Of a DNA stretch of 64,000 nucleotides, positions 36,994-48,552 are shown piece by piece. This DNA is from Silene conica (lineage: Eukaryota > Streptophyta > Magnoliopsida > Caryophyllales > Caryophyllaceae): positions 10,868,399 to 10,932,398 of the forward strand of contig CM055314.2 in NCBI GenBank assembly GCA_029255685.2, read 5' to 3'. Below the pieces are notes generated by a model. It ran no database searches and had not been told where the DNA came from. It was given only the letters and a program-made list of their open reading frames with translations. Each line of letters opens with the position of its first letter. The stretch's first letter is position 1. The position numbers were made by a program, and so were the translations under genes.

Positions 36994-39900
36994 ATGGTGA
37001 GACCCAGAGCTGCTGATAACATCGTGCTACAAGCAATTCAGCATTTGCTTGAGACTCAGAGACAGCAAGCGGGGAATGTTCCACCTCCTCCACCGCCGGG
37101 TGGCGAGACTAATCGTCCGGGTAGCTTTTCCTGGATTGCCTCTCAGATGTCCCGAAGCCATGTTAGGACCTATGGAGGCGAGGCTGACCCAGTAGCCCTC
37201 ACAGAGTGGTTTAGAGAGATGGAAAAGAGCTTCACCTTATACTCAGTCGTTAGGGAGGATAGAGTGCGTTTAGCCGCTCACTTCCTGACATTGGAGGCTG
37301 ACCGTTGGTGGGCGTTGACTGGACCTACCGCTGTTCTTGACCCGATGTTCGATTGGGAGGCTTTCAAAGACAGGCTTGAGGCGAGGTTCTACCCCAAGGA
37401 GTTGAGATCGCAGAGGTTGAAAGAATTTATGGATTTGAAGCAAGGGAAGATGACCGTTCAAGAATTCACTGACAAGTTCAACCAGTTAGCTCACTTTGCA
37501 TCGAGATTTGTTCGTGATGAGGCGGAGAGGGTGTATTTCTACCGAGGGAAGCTAGGACCGAGGATTGAGAGTATGGTTCGTCGTGACTCTACTTCTTTTG
37601 TGGAGGTTTATGACGATGCTATTTGGGCCGAGAGTTCTATTCGTGCCATTGATGCTGAGACCCGTGCCGCTACTTCCAGCTTCACTTCTCACCAGAGATC
37701 CGTGTACCAGGGGAAGAGACCCTTTGTTCCTTCTACTTCTTCGCCTTCTTCCCAGAAGAAGCGTTTTGAGAGGTTCTCTGCTCCGGTTGCTAAGACCACA
37801 TTTCACACCGACACTGCTTCTACTGTTTGCCGCCGTTGTGGTAAACCGCTTCATCCAGGGTTTGATTGCTTCAAGAATGCCTATAAGTGTTATACTTGTA
37901 ATGGATTTGGGCATAGATCCTTTGATTGTCCTGAGAAGAATACTGTTCTTGGCAAGGCTGCCACTGCTGCTGCAGCAACCAGAGGAGGAAAGCCGAAGGG
38001 GAAGATCTTTGTGATGACTAGGGCTGAGGCAGAGGCTCATCCAGATATTGTTGCTGGTATCTTTTCTGTTCTTGGCGCTGAGTGCCTTATTTTATTCGAT
38101 ACTGGAGCTTCTTTGTCATTTATATCGACTCAGTTCGCTGACCGTCTAGCTCTTGAGTCTTCATTGGTTGAGGAGACTTCTATTTCCTTACCTTCTGGAG
38201 ACGTGTTTTCCTGCTCTTCGTCCCATAGGGATGTTCCTATTGTTATTGGTCAAACCACTTTCCCAGCGAACTTACTGAGATTTCCTCTCGAGGAGTTTGA
38301 CATTATCCTCGGTATGGATTGGTTATCGCGATACCATGCTCGCTTCGAGTGTCGCGACCAGAAAATCTGCTTGAGGAGTTCTTCAGGAGTTCGTGTTTCC
38401 TATAGGGGAACTCGCCCTCAAAAGGGTGTTCGTGTCATCTCTTCGATGAAAGCTTCTCATCTTCTTAGGAAGGGTTGCCAAGCCTTCCTGTGTGTTGTTA
38501 CAGCTGCTAAACCATCGCTACCGAAGCTCGAAGATGTAGCCATTGTTCGTGAGTATCCAGATGTGTTCCCAGATGACTTGCCAGGGATACCGCCAGAAAG
38601 AGATGTGGAGTTTACTATTGAGCTTGTTCCAGGTACCGGACCGATTTCTAAGGCTCCTTACCGAATGGCTCCGCCAGAGTTGAAAGAGTTGAAGCAGCAA
38701 TTGGAAGAGATGATCGAGAAAGGTTTCATTAGACCTAGTGCTTCTCCGTGGGGTGCTCCCGTTCTGTTCGTCAAGAAGAAAGATGGTTCCATGAGATTGT
38801 GCATTGACTATAGAGAGCTGAACCGAGTGACCGTGAAGAATCGATATCCTTTGCCTAGGATAGATGATTTGTTCGATCAGTTGAGAGGTGCTTCGAGGTT
38901 TTCTAAGATTGATCTTCGATCAGGTTATCATCAGATTCCTGTGAGAGAGGCTGATATTGCGAAGACTGCATTTCGTACCAGATATGGGCATTTTGAGTTT
39001 GTAGTTATGCCATTTGGGTTGACTAATGCACCGGCGATTTTTATGGATCAGATGAACCGTACCTTCAGTGAGTATCTTGACACCTGCGTTGTGGTTTTCA
39101 TTGATGACATCTTGATATATTCGAAGACCGATGAGGAACATGCTGAGCATCTTCGATTGATTCTAGGGATTCTGCGCAGACAGAAATGGTTCGCAAAGTT
39201 TTCGAAGTGTGAATTTTGGCTCTCGAAGGTTGCCTTTTTAGGTCATGTGATATCCAGCGAGGGTGTGATGGTAGATCCCGCGAAGATAGAGGCTGTGGTT
39301 GATTGGGAGAGTCCCAAGGATGTTGGAGAGATCCGTAGCTTTTTGGGTTTGGCTGGTTATTATCGTAGATTTGTTGAGGATTTCTCTAGATTAGCTCGCC
39401 CGATGACTCAGTTGCTGAAGAAGGAAGCCAAATTTGTGTGGACCGACAAGTGTGAGAGTTCCTTCCAGGAGTTGAAGACCAGATTGACTTCTGCCCCCGT
39501 GTTAGCTTTGCCAGAGATCGGAGTGGACTTTGATGTGTATTGTGATGCTTCGATGTTAGGACTTGGATGTGTACTGATGCAGAGTGGTAAGGTGATAGCA
39601 TATTCCTCTAGACAGTTGAGAGTTCATGAGGTGAATTATCCGACACATGATTTGGAGTTGGCTGCAGTTGTTCATGCTTTGAAGATGTGGCGTCATTACC
39701 TGATTGGATCCCATTGCCGTATTTTCACAGATCACAAGAGTCTTAAGTACATTTTTACTCAGAAAGACCTTAACATGAGACAGAGACGTTGGCTAGAGTT
39801 GGTGAAAGATTACGACATCGAGTTGTTATATCATGAGGGAAAAGCCAATGTAGTTGCTGATGCGCTTAGCCGCAAGACTTCTCACTCGATGAGTGCCATG

Positions 39901-41430
39901 AGAGTATTGCCCGATGAGTTGTGTTCCGAGTTCCGGAAGCTGAGGTTAGAGATGGTGGGTAGTGGTTTTGATTGGTTAGCTGCTATGACTGCCGAGCCGT
40001 CCTTATATTGGGAGGTTCGCCAGAGTTTACCTTCAGATGCCGATTTCAAGAAGTTCGAGGCTAAGATTTCGAGTGGTGTTGCACCTGAGTTGGTGATTGG
40101 TGCTGATGGTTTCCTTAGGTTCCGTGGTAGGATGTATGTTCCGGATGTGCCAGATTTGAGGAAGAAAGTTCTTGATGAGGCTCATTTGTCACCGTACTCC
40201 GTTCATCCAGGAGGAGAGAAGATGCACAAGGATTTGAGGCTTATGTTTTGGTGGCCTGGTATGAAGAAGGAGATCTTGGATTATGTTAGTAGGTGCTTGA
40301 CTTGTCAACAAGTCAAGATAGAGCATAGGAGACCAGGTGGTTTGCTACAGCCGCTTCCCGTTCCTCAGTGGAAGTGGGAGTGCATATCTATGGATTTTGT
40401 TACTGCTTTGCCTAAGACAGTTGGAGGCAAGGATGCGATTTGGGTTATTGTCGATCGTCTAACTAAGTGTGCCAGATTCGTGCCGATCAGAGAGACTTGG
40501 GATATGGATCGTTTAGCTAGGGCTTATATTGCTGAGATAGTCCGATATCATGGCGTCCCGAGGGAGATAGTTTCAGATCGCGATCCGAGGTTTTGTTCCA
40601 GGTTCTGGAAGGCTTTGCAGGAGGCTATGGGTAGCCGTTTGTTGATGAGTACCGCATTTCATGCCGCGACCGATGGTCAGTCCGAGAGGACTATACAGAC
40701 CTTAGAGGATTTGCTCCGTGCTTGTGCCCTTGATTTTCAGAGTTCTTGGGAGCAGTGTTTGCCGTTGGTAGAGTTTTCTTACAATAACAGTTATCATGCT
40801 TCCATTGGTATGGCTCCGTACGAGGCTCTTTATGGTAGGAAGTGCCGTAGTCCGATTTGTTGGGACCAGGCTAGTGATGTTCGTGACCTAGGACCGGATC
40901 AGTTAGCTGTTACTATTGATCAGGTTCAGCTTATCAGAGGTAGGATGAAGGCCGCACAGGACCGGCAGAAATCCTATGCTGATGTTCGCCGTAGACCCTT
41001 AGAGTTTGAGGTGGGTGATCGAGTGTTCTTGAAAGTTTCTCCGATGAAGGGCGTCAAAAGATTTGGAGTTAAGGGCAAGTTGAGCCCTAAGTATATTGGG
41101 CCTTTTGAGATCGTGAAGAGGATTGGTGCTGCTGCTTACCGATTGGACTTGCCTCCTAGTTTGGGCAAGGTTCATAGCGTTTTCCATGTTTCCCAGCTCC
41201 GCAGATACATTAGTGACCCGAGTCATGTTTTGCCTAGAGAGATCGAGAACTTGGAGCCGAGTCTTGCTTTCGAGGAGCGTCCAGTGAAGATCCTAGACCG
41301 TCAGGATAGGAAGCTTAGGAGCAAGGTGGTGCCGCTAGTGAAGATCCTTTGGCGTTGCGGTGATGTTGAGGAGCAGACGTGGGAGACTGAGGCATCGATG
41401 CGTATCGCGCATCCTTCTCTTTTCGATTGA
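36994..41430 (+). CDS. gag-pol: Tekay chromovirus gag-pol polyprotein, intact
   Basis: 1478 codons in one frame, full length for this lineage. Gag core at about 55-200 ([30 protein letters not shown]). Two zinc knuckles: [14 protein letters not shown] (from Cys279) and [14 protein letters not shown] (from Cys299). Retropepsin [10 protein letters not shown] with Asp369. Reverse transcriptase with [13 protein letters not shown] (Asp704, Asp705). RNase H with [10 protein letters not shown] and [10 protein letters not shown]. Integrase with an HHCC zinc site ending CLTCQQVK and a DD35E triad at Asp1134, Asp1195 and Glu1231. The C-terminal region has [15 protein letters not shown] and a chromodomain-like tail (about 1420-1478, VKILWR...[11 protein letters not shown]). 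The polyprotein makes particles, copies RNA to cDNA and inserts it; the chromodomain-like tail is thought to steer insertion into heterochromatin. ATG chosen at 36994, 153 bases after the PBS. Confidence 0.96.
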   Translation: MVRPRAADNIVLQAIQHLLETQRQQAGNVPPPPPPGGETNRPGSFSWIASQMSRSHVRTYGGEADPVALTEWFREMEKSFTLYSVVREDRVRLAAHFLTLEADRWWALTGPTAVLDPMFDWEAFKDRLEARFYPKELRSQRLKEFMDLKQGKMTVQEFTDKFNQLAHFASRFVRDEAERVYFYRGKLGPRIESMVRRDSTSFVEVYDDAIWAESSIRAIDAETRAATSSFTSHQRSVYQGKRPFVPSTSSPSSQKKRFERFSAPVAKTTFHTDTASTVCRRCGKPLHPGFDCFKNAYKCYTCNGFGHRSFDCPEKNTVLGKAATAAAATRGGKPKGKIFVMTRAEAEAHPDIVAGIFSVLGAECLILFDTGASLSFISTQFADRLALESSLVEETSISLPSGDVFSCSSSHRDVPIVIGQTTFPANLLRFPLEEFDIILGMDWLSRYHARFECRDQKICLRSSSGVRVSYRGTRPQKGVRVISSMKASHLLRKGCQAFLCVVTAAKPSLPKLEDVAIVREYPDVFPDDLPGIPPERDVEFTIELVPGTGPISKAPYRMAPPELKELKQQLEEMIEKGFIRPSASPWGAPVLFVKKKDGSMRLCIDYRELNRVTVKNRYPLPRIDDLFDQLRGASRFSKIDLRSGYHQIPVREADIAKTAFRTRYGHFEFVVMPFGLTNAPAIFMDQMNRTFSEYLDTCVVVFIDDILIYSKTDEEHAEHLRLILGILRRQKWFAKFSKCEFWLSKVAFLGHVISSEGVMVDPAKIEAVVDWESPKDVGEIRSFLGLAGYYRRFVEDFSRLARPMTQLLKKEAKFVWTDKCESSFQELKTRLTSAPVLALPEIGVDFDVYCDASMLGLGCVLMQSGKVIAYSSRQLRVHEVNYPTHDLELAAVVHALKMWRHYLIGSHCRIFTDHKSLKYIFTQKDLNMRQRRWLELVKDYDIELLYHEGKANVVADALSRKTSHSMSAMRVLPDELCSEFRKLRLEMVGSGFDWLAAMTAEPSLYWEVRQSLPSDADFKKFEAKISSGVAPELVIGADGFLRFRGRMYVPDVPDLRKKVLDEAHLSPYSVHPGGEKMHKDLRLMFWWPGMKKEILDYVSRCLTCQQVKIEHRRPGGLLQPLPVPQWKWECISMDFVTALPKTVGGKDAIWVIVDRLTKCARFVPIRETWDMDRLARAYIAEIVRYHGVPREIVSDRDPRFCSRFWKALQEAMGSRLLMSTAFHAATDGQSERTIQTLEDLLRACALDFQSSWEQCLPLVEFSYNNSYHASIGMAPYEALYGRKCRSPICWDQASDVRDLGPDQLAVTIDQVQLIRGRMKAAQDRQKSYADVRRRPLEFEVGDRVFLKVSPMKGVKRFGVKGKLSPKYIGPFEIVKRIGAAAYRLDLPPSLGKVHSVFHVSQLRRYISDPSHVLPREIENLEPSLAFEERPVKILDRQDRKLRSKVVPLVKILWRCGDVEEQTWETEASMRIAHPSLFD

Positions 41431-41495
41431 GGTATAGTATATAGATTTATATCCGTTCGAGTTTCGAGGACGAAACTTTTTGAAGTTGGGGTGAT
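41431..41495 (+). other. 3' untranslated stretch with polypurine tract of Tekay
   Basis: Contains GTTTCGAGGACGAAAC and GAAGTTGGGGTGATT before the LTR start at 41496. The purine-rich part should prime plus-strand cDNA synthesis. Confidence 0.7.
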
Positions 41496-44400
41496 TGTAA
41501 CATCCCGTATTTTCGTAAAATCTAATTTAATCGTTTTTGAGTATTTTACGTAATAAAAATAATATTTTAATAACTCAACGGAAATAATTTATTTAAGTAT
41601 CGTAAAACATTTTTAATAGTTATCGAGATCCGCCTTAAGAACCTTAAGTTCTTAAGACGAATACAACTTGGCATAGTTAAATATCCGACTCAAGTATTCA
41701 TTTCCATAACCGTTCCAAATATCCGTTCCATTTTAATTATTCGGAAAGGACGACTCCCTTGTCCTCTTATAAGTAATATGTCGACATAATAATTCCCTTC
41801 ATCCTCAACATTTCATCTCTTTTACAGTAAACAACATTTCTCAAAACCTCCATAAAACCTTCACTTCTTTTCAAGCTTTCTTCATCATCCGTTCATCGAA
41901 TCGCGAAAGTAAGTACATTTTCGGAATCCTCGTTCAATTTCCAAGACATCCATCACTTTCGTTTTTCATTTTATCAACTTCGAAAAATAGGCTGTTTTGC
42001 CTTTAACTCGTTTTTAGTGTTTTTAAATCGTTTTCTTTGTTGTAGGAGTTGGTCTTGACAATCCCGACGTGGACTCTTACGTGGTTGAGGAGGATCAATT
42101 GCCGGAATAAGCTCGAAGGTGACGATAATGAGATAACTCGGCCTTTATTGTGTATATTAGCATGCTTGGTGTTTTTGATGTTTGTTCTTCTGATTTTATT
42201 CAAGTTCTATGATTATTGGACTTAGTATCATGATTAGGATGTTGTTTATGTGAAGAAATTATGATCCAAGATATGGTTATGTGCTCACAAGTTTAATTTC
42301 AGTTTTTCATATGTTAAGACGGATACTTGTTAATTCCATTTGAGGATTGTTATGGGGATTGTATGCTGATAAGATAGTGATATTAGATGTTTATGATGTT
42401 GGGCAAATCATGCTTGTAGTAATTTCTGAGGTTTACATGTCGATTTATGAAGTTTTGTGAAGTTGGGAAATCGCGATTTTCAGCGACAGGCTCTCTGAGC
42501 CGGTCGACCGACCGGCCGCCGGTCGACCGACCGGCCGCCGGTCGACCGGCTGAGAGCGTTTCTTGATATTTTTGTGTTTTTCGCGAGACTTTGAGACCAT
42601 AGGAAATAAGTCTCCCAGCCGGCAGACCGGCCGCCTGCCAGCCGGCTGGGAGTGCGTTGTGTTGTATTTTGTAGTTTGGAAAACTTAAGAGTAGTCCCAG
42701 CCGGCAGACCGGCCGCCTGCCAGCCGGCTGGGAGTGCGTTTTTGTCGTTGCGTGTTTTCAAGTTTTTAAGGAGGCTGAGTTCCCAGCCGGCCGACCGGCT
42801 GCCTGCCGACCGGCTGGGAGTTCGTGTTTTGTTTCAGAAAAGAAAGAAGAGGCTGAGGTGGTCACCAGCCGGCCGACCGGCTGCCTGCCGACCGGCTGGG
42901 GACCCCTGTAGGCTATTTTTGAGTTTTCGTAATTTGATCGTAACTTTCAAACGGTTTATCGGTTTTACTTGAAACTTGTTTTGTGTACCTTTGACATGTA
43001 TTTGAGGTCCCCGGAGGATGGGCAACATTATATTGGGTTCGGGAATATAGTAAGGATAGAGACCCCCCGGTCGGGCAACCGAAAGGGAAACCGGCTCTCC
43101 CTCATCTTAGTTCTCGAAGTCAATAAAGTGTTGATTAGAAGTTAAAGGTAGATCTATAGAGTAGTTCATAGACTTGAATGATATTGTTCTGATGCGTATT
43201 AAGTTATGCGTTAAAATGTCGCCTCTGAACTTAATACGTAGGTTGTTTGTCATGTATAGGGGTATGCGTTGAGTTTTCGCCTCTGAGCCCTATATGTGTT
43301 TGTTTGTCGTGTATGGAGCCATGCGTTGAGTTTTCGCCTCTGAGTTCTATACATGTTTGTTTGTCGTGTCTGGGACATGCGTTGAGTTTTCGCCTCTGAG
43401 TCCAGACATGTATGTGTGATCGCGTCAGGACATGCCTTAAGCTGGCCTCTGAGTCTGACGAGTAGAGCAACTGCACGACGGGGCGGTCAGGTTGTCATAC
43501 CTTACCCGGAGTGCAGGTGTTTGGTGCTAGAACATGCGTTGAGTTTTCGCCTCTGAGTCTAGTATCTTGTGATGTAGTAGGGGTCCATGCGTTGAGTTTT
43601 CGCCTCTGAGTTCCTTACTTGTGTTAGTGAATTGAATGTTAGTCCATGCGTTGAGTTTTCGCCTCTGAGTCTAATGTTCGGTAATAGCCGGTCCATGCGT
43701 TGAGTTTTCGCCTCTGAGTCCTTGCTTGATAATGTGAACTTGGTATTTAGGTTATGCGTTAAGATGTCGCCTCTGAACCTTTATACTTGCTGATTTATTT
43801 AGTACCTAGGTTATGCGTTAAGATGTCGCCTCTGAACCTTTGTACTTGCTGTTTTATATCTGCTTGCCTTGATGATGGTACAGTGTCAGATATGCATAGT
43901 ATGTTATAGTTGTTATATGAGTTGTGGTTAAATCATCCAAGGCATTGGATGACTCTTAGTTCGGTTTCATAAATGATTAGATTGAAAGACCCCCCGACTG
44001 GGTAACCAGTAGGGAAACCGGCTCTCCTTCTTATCTGTTTATGAAGTTAGTTGAGAGCCGTGCATGGTAATCGCATGATAGTAAGAGATCAGATAATGAG
44101 TTGTTTATGCTTCACATGTTGATATATGTTGGAGTATTCTGTATTGTTTTATATGTTACGTGTTGTCACAAAAGGTGGCTAGGAGAACTCTAGTCACTCC
44201 CCACTGATTGTGGCGTACATGTTTTCATGTATGTAGGTACATGCAGGGTTGGAGATCAGGGTTACAGGAGAGCTAGCGAGTGATGATCCGTTCATCAGTT
44301 GACTTACCCGTTTACGCTTAGCTAGACTCTTAGACTTTTGTTGTTTTTGTTTTGGTGCCGGTAGGGATGTGCCATCCCCGGCTGATGTATTTATTTATGT

Positions 44401-44563
44401 TTCAGTTTGATACTTAGTACTGTTACTTATCTATTTGGTTTCAGTTTCAGTTTACGTTTCAGTCTAAGACTTCTCGCATGTTTTATCTTTAAAAGTTTTA
44501 ATTCCGCTGCAATTTTGGTACTTTTATTGTGTTTATATTTCCGCTTTCGCGAGGGGTTTTACA
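41496..44563 (+). repeat. Second (shared) LTR of Tekay array
   Basis: 3068 bp, same borders as the first LTR. Differences noted: extra palindromic blocks at 42520-42735, an extra T near 41793, and an extra TA near 42274. Followed by PBS GTTGGTATCAGAGC at 44564-44577. Confidence 0.95.
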
Positions 44564-44729
44564 GTTGGTATCAGAGCATTATTGCTCCCGACGCACTCAT
44601 GTGACCCCCAACCTTAACTTGACCAAGTAAACAAATAATGAATGAGAGATGGGTAGATCTAAGGACTTATTTTGTAGTCTATTTGTGATTGCTAATTGCT
44701 AAGCTAATCCATGTTTTCTCTTTTAAAAG

Positions 44730-47700
44730 ATGGTGAGACCCAGAGCTGCTGATAACATCGTGCTACAAGCAATTCAGCATTTGCTTGAGACTCAGAGACA
44801 GCAAGCGGGGAATGTTCCACCTCCTCCACCGCCGGGTGGCGAGACTAATCGTCCGGGTAGCTTTTCCTGGATTGCCTCTCAGATGTCCCGAAGCCATGTT
44901 AGGACCTATGGAGGCGAGGCTGACCCAGTAGCCCTCACAGAGTGGTTTAGAGAGATGGAAAAGAGCTTCACCTTATACTCAGTCGTTAGGGAGGATAGAG
45001 TGCGTTTAGCCGCTCACTTCCTGACATTGGAGGCTGACCGTTGGTGGGCGTTGACTGGACCTACCGCTGTTCTTGACCCGATGTTCGATTGGGAGGCTTT
45101 CAAAGACAGGCTTGAGGCGAGGTTCTACCCCAAGGAGTTGAGATCGCAGAGGTTGAAAGAATTTATGGATTTGAAGCAAGGGAAGATGACCGTTCAAGAA
45201 TTCACTGACAAGTTCAACCAGTTAGCTCACTTTGCATCGAGATTTGTTCGTGATGAGGCGGAGAGGGTGTATTTCTACCGAGGGAAGCTAGGACCGAGGA
45301 TTGAGAGTATGGTTCGTCGTGACTCTACTTCTTTTGTGGAGGTTTATGACGATGCTATTTGGGCCGAGAGTTCTATTCGTGCCATTGATGCTGAGACCCG
45401 TGCCGCTACTTCCAGCTTCACTTCTCACCAGAGATCCGTGTACCAGGGGAAGAGACCCTTTGTTCCTTCTACTTCTTCGCCTTCTTCCCAGAAGAAGCGT
45501 TTTGAGAGGTTCTCTGCTCCGGTTGCTAAGACCACATTTCACACCGACACTGCTTCTACTGTTTGCCGCCGTTGTGGTAAACCGCTTCATCCAGGGTTTG
45601 ATTGCTTCAAGAATGCCTATAAGTGTTATACTTGTAATGGATTTGGGCATAGATCCTTTGATTGTCCTGAGAAGAATACTGTTCTTGGCAAGGCTGCCAC
45701 TGCTGCTGCAGCAACCAGAGGAGGAAAGCCGAAGGGGAAGATCTTTGTGATGACTAGGGCTGAGGCAGAGGCTCATCCAGATATTGTTGCTGGTATCTTT
45801 TCTGTTCTTGGCGCTGAGTGCCTTATTTTATTCGATACTGGAGCTTCTTTGTCATTTATATCGACTCAGTTCGCTGACCGTCTAGCTCTTGAGTCTTCAT
45901 TGGTTGAGGAGACTTCTATTTCCTTACCTTCTGGAGACGTGTTTTCCTGCTCTTCGTCCCATAGGGATGTTCCTATTGTTATTGGTCAAACCACTTTCCC
46001 AGCGAACTTACTGAGATTTCCTCTCGAGGAGTTTGACATTATCCTCGGTATGGATTGGTTATCGCGATACCATGCTCGCTTCGAGTGTCGCGACCAGAAA
46101 ATCTGCTTGAGGAGTTCTTCAGGAGTTCGTGTTTCCTATAGGGGAACTCGCCCTCAAAAGGGTGTTCGTGTCATCTCTTCGATGAAAGCTTCTCATCTTC
46201 TTAGGAAGGGTTGCCAAGCCTTCCTGTGTGTTGTTACAGCTGCTAAACCATCGCTACCGAAGCTCGAAGATGTAGCCATTGTTCGTGAGTATCCAGATGT
46301 GTTCCCAGATGACTTGCCAGGGATACCGCCAGAAAGAGATGTGGAGTTTACTATTCTAAGGCTCCTTACCGAATGGCTCCGCCAGAGTTGAAAGAGTTGA
46401 AGCAGCAATTGGAAGAGATGATCGAGAAAGGTTTCATTAGACCTAGTGCTTCTCCGTGGGGTGCTCCCGTTCTGTTCGTCAAGAAGAAAGATGGTTCCAT
46501 GAGATTGTGCATTGACTATAGAGAGCTGAACCGAGTGACCGTGAAGAATCGATATCCTTTGCCTAGGATAGATGATTTGTTCGATCAGTTGAGAGGTGCT
46601 TCGAGGTTTTCTAAGATTGATCTTCGATCAGGTTATCATCAGATTCCTGTGAGAGAGGCTGATATTGCGAAGACTGCATTTCGTACCAGATATGGGCATT
46701 TTGAGTTTGTAGTTATGCCATTTGGGTTGACTAATGCACCGGCGATTTTTATGGATCAGATGAACCGTACCTTCAGTGAGTATCTTGACACCTGCGTTGT
46801 GGTTTTCATTGATGACATCTTGATATATTCGAAGACCGATGAGGAACATGCTGAGCATCTTCGATTGATTCTAGGGATTCTGCGCAGACAGAAATGGTTC
46901 GCAAAGTTTTCGAAGTGTGAATTTTGGCTCTCGAAGGTTGCCTTTTTAGGTCATGTGATATCCAGCGAGGGTGTGATGGTAGATCCCGCGAAGATAGAGG
47001 CTGTGGTTGATTGGGAGAGTCCCAAGGATGTTGGAGAGATCCGTAGCTTTTTGGGTTTGGCTGGTTATTATCGTAGATTTGTTGAGGATTTCTCTAGATT
47101 AGCTCGCCCGATGACTCAGTTGCTGAAGAAGGAAGCCAAATTTGTGTGGACCGACAAGTGTGAGAGTTCCTTCCAGGAGTTGAAGACCAGATTGACTTCT
47201 GCCCCCGTGTTAGCTTTGCCAGAGATCGGAGTGGACTTTGATGTGTATTGTGATGCTTCGATGTTAGGACTTGGATGTGTACTGATGCAGAGTGGTAAGG
47301 TGATATCATATTCCTCTAGACAGTTGAGAGTTCATGAGGTGAATTATCCGACACATGATTTGGAGTTGGCTGCAGTTGTTCATGCTTTGAAGATGTGGCG
47401 TCATTACCTGATTGGATCCCATTGCCGTATTTTCACAGATCACAAGAGTCTTAAGTACATTTTTACTCAGAAAGACCTTAACATGAGACAGAGACGTTGG
47501 CTAGAGTTGGTGAAAGATTACGACATCGAGTTGTTATATCATGAGGGAAAAGCCAATGTAGTTGCTGATGCGCTTAGCCGCAAGACTTCTCACTCGATGA
47601 GTGCCATGAGAGTATTGCCCGATGAGTTGTGTTCCGAGTTCCGGAAGCTGAGGTTAGAGATGGTGGGTAGTGGTTTTGATTGGTTAGCTGCTATGACTGC

Positions 47701-48552
47701 CGAGCCGTCCTTATATTGGGAGGTTCGCCAGAGTTTACCTTCAGATGCCGATTTCAAGAAGTTCGAGGCTAAGATTTCGAGTGGTGTTGCACCTGAGTTG
47801 GTGATTGGTGCTGATGGTTTCCTTAGGTTCCGTGGTAGGATGTATGTTCCGGATGTGCCAGATTTGAGGAAGAAAGTTCTTGATGAGGCTCATTTGTCAC
47901 CGTACTCCGTTCATCCAGGAGGAGAGAAGATGCACAAGGATTTGAGGCTTATGTTTTGGTGGCCTGGCATGAAGAAGGAGATCTTGGATTATGTTAGTAG
48001 GTGCTTGACTTGTCAACAAGTCAAGATAGAGCATAGGAGACCAGGTGGTTTGCTACAGCCGCTTCCCGTTCCTCAGTGGAAGTGGGAGTGCATATCTATG
48101 GATTTTGTTACTGCTTTGCCTAAGACAGTTGGAGGCAAGGATGCGATTTGGGTTATTGTCGATCGTCTAACTAAGTGTGCCAGATTCGTGCCGATCAGAG
48201 AGACTTGGGATATGGATCGTTTAGCTAGGGCTTATATTGCTGAGATAGTCCGATATCATGGCGTCCCGAGGGAGATAGTTTCAGATCGCGATCCGAGGTT
48301 TTGTTCCAGGTTCTGGAAGGCTTTGCAGGAGGCTATGGGTAGCCGTTTGTTGATGAGTACCGCATTTCATGCCGCGACCGATGGTCAGTCCGAGAGGACT
48401 ATACAGACCTTAGAGGATTTGCTCCGTGCTTGTGCCCTTGATTTTCAGAGTTCTTGGGAGCAGTGTTTGCCGTTGGTAGAGTTTTCTTACAACAACAGTT
48501 ATCATGCTTCCATTGGTATGGCTCCGTACGAGGCTCTTTATGGTAGGAAGTG
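44730..48552 (+). pseudogene. gag-pol: Second Tekay gag-pol, frameshifted and truncated
   Basis: Near-identical to the first copy from its start to GRK (equivalent to about residue 1290), with single-base differences such as ATAGCA/ATATCA at 47302. Between protease and RT, 28 bp are missing (after TTTACTATT, near 46355), which shifts the frame; translation would stop at 46391, and RT/RNase H/integrase are open again from 46373. The copy breaks off at 48552 in the integrase C-terminal part. The GPY-like region, chromodomain and 3' LTR are gone. Only the intact copy to the left could supply proteins. Confidence 0.94.

Larger units (their letters stand above)
33864..44563 (+). mobile_element. 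Complete Tekay-lineage chromovirus (Ty3/Gypsy)
   Basis: LTR 33864-36827, PBS GTTGGTATCAGAGC (36828-36841), gag-pol 36994-41430, polypurine-like GAAGTTGGGGTGATT just before the LTR at 41496-44563. The pre-LTR phrase TTTCGAGGACGAAAC is typical of Tekay/Del elements. The polyprotein frame is unbroken, so the copy could be autonomous. A second internal region follows without its own 5' LTR, so the right LTR is shared. Confidence 0.93.
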
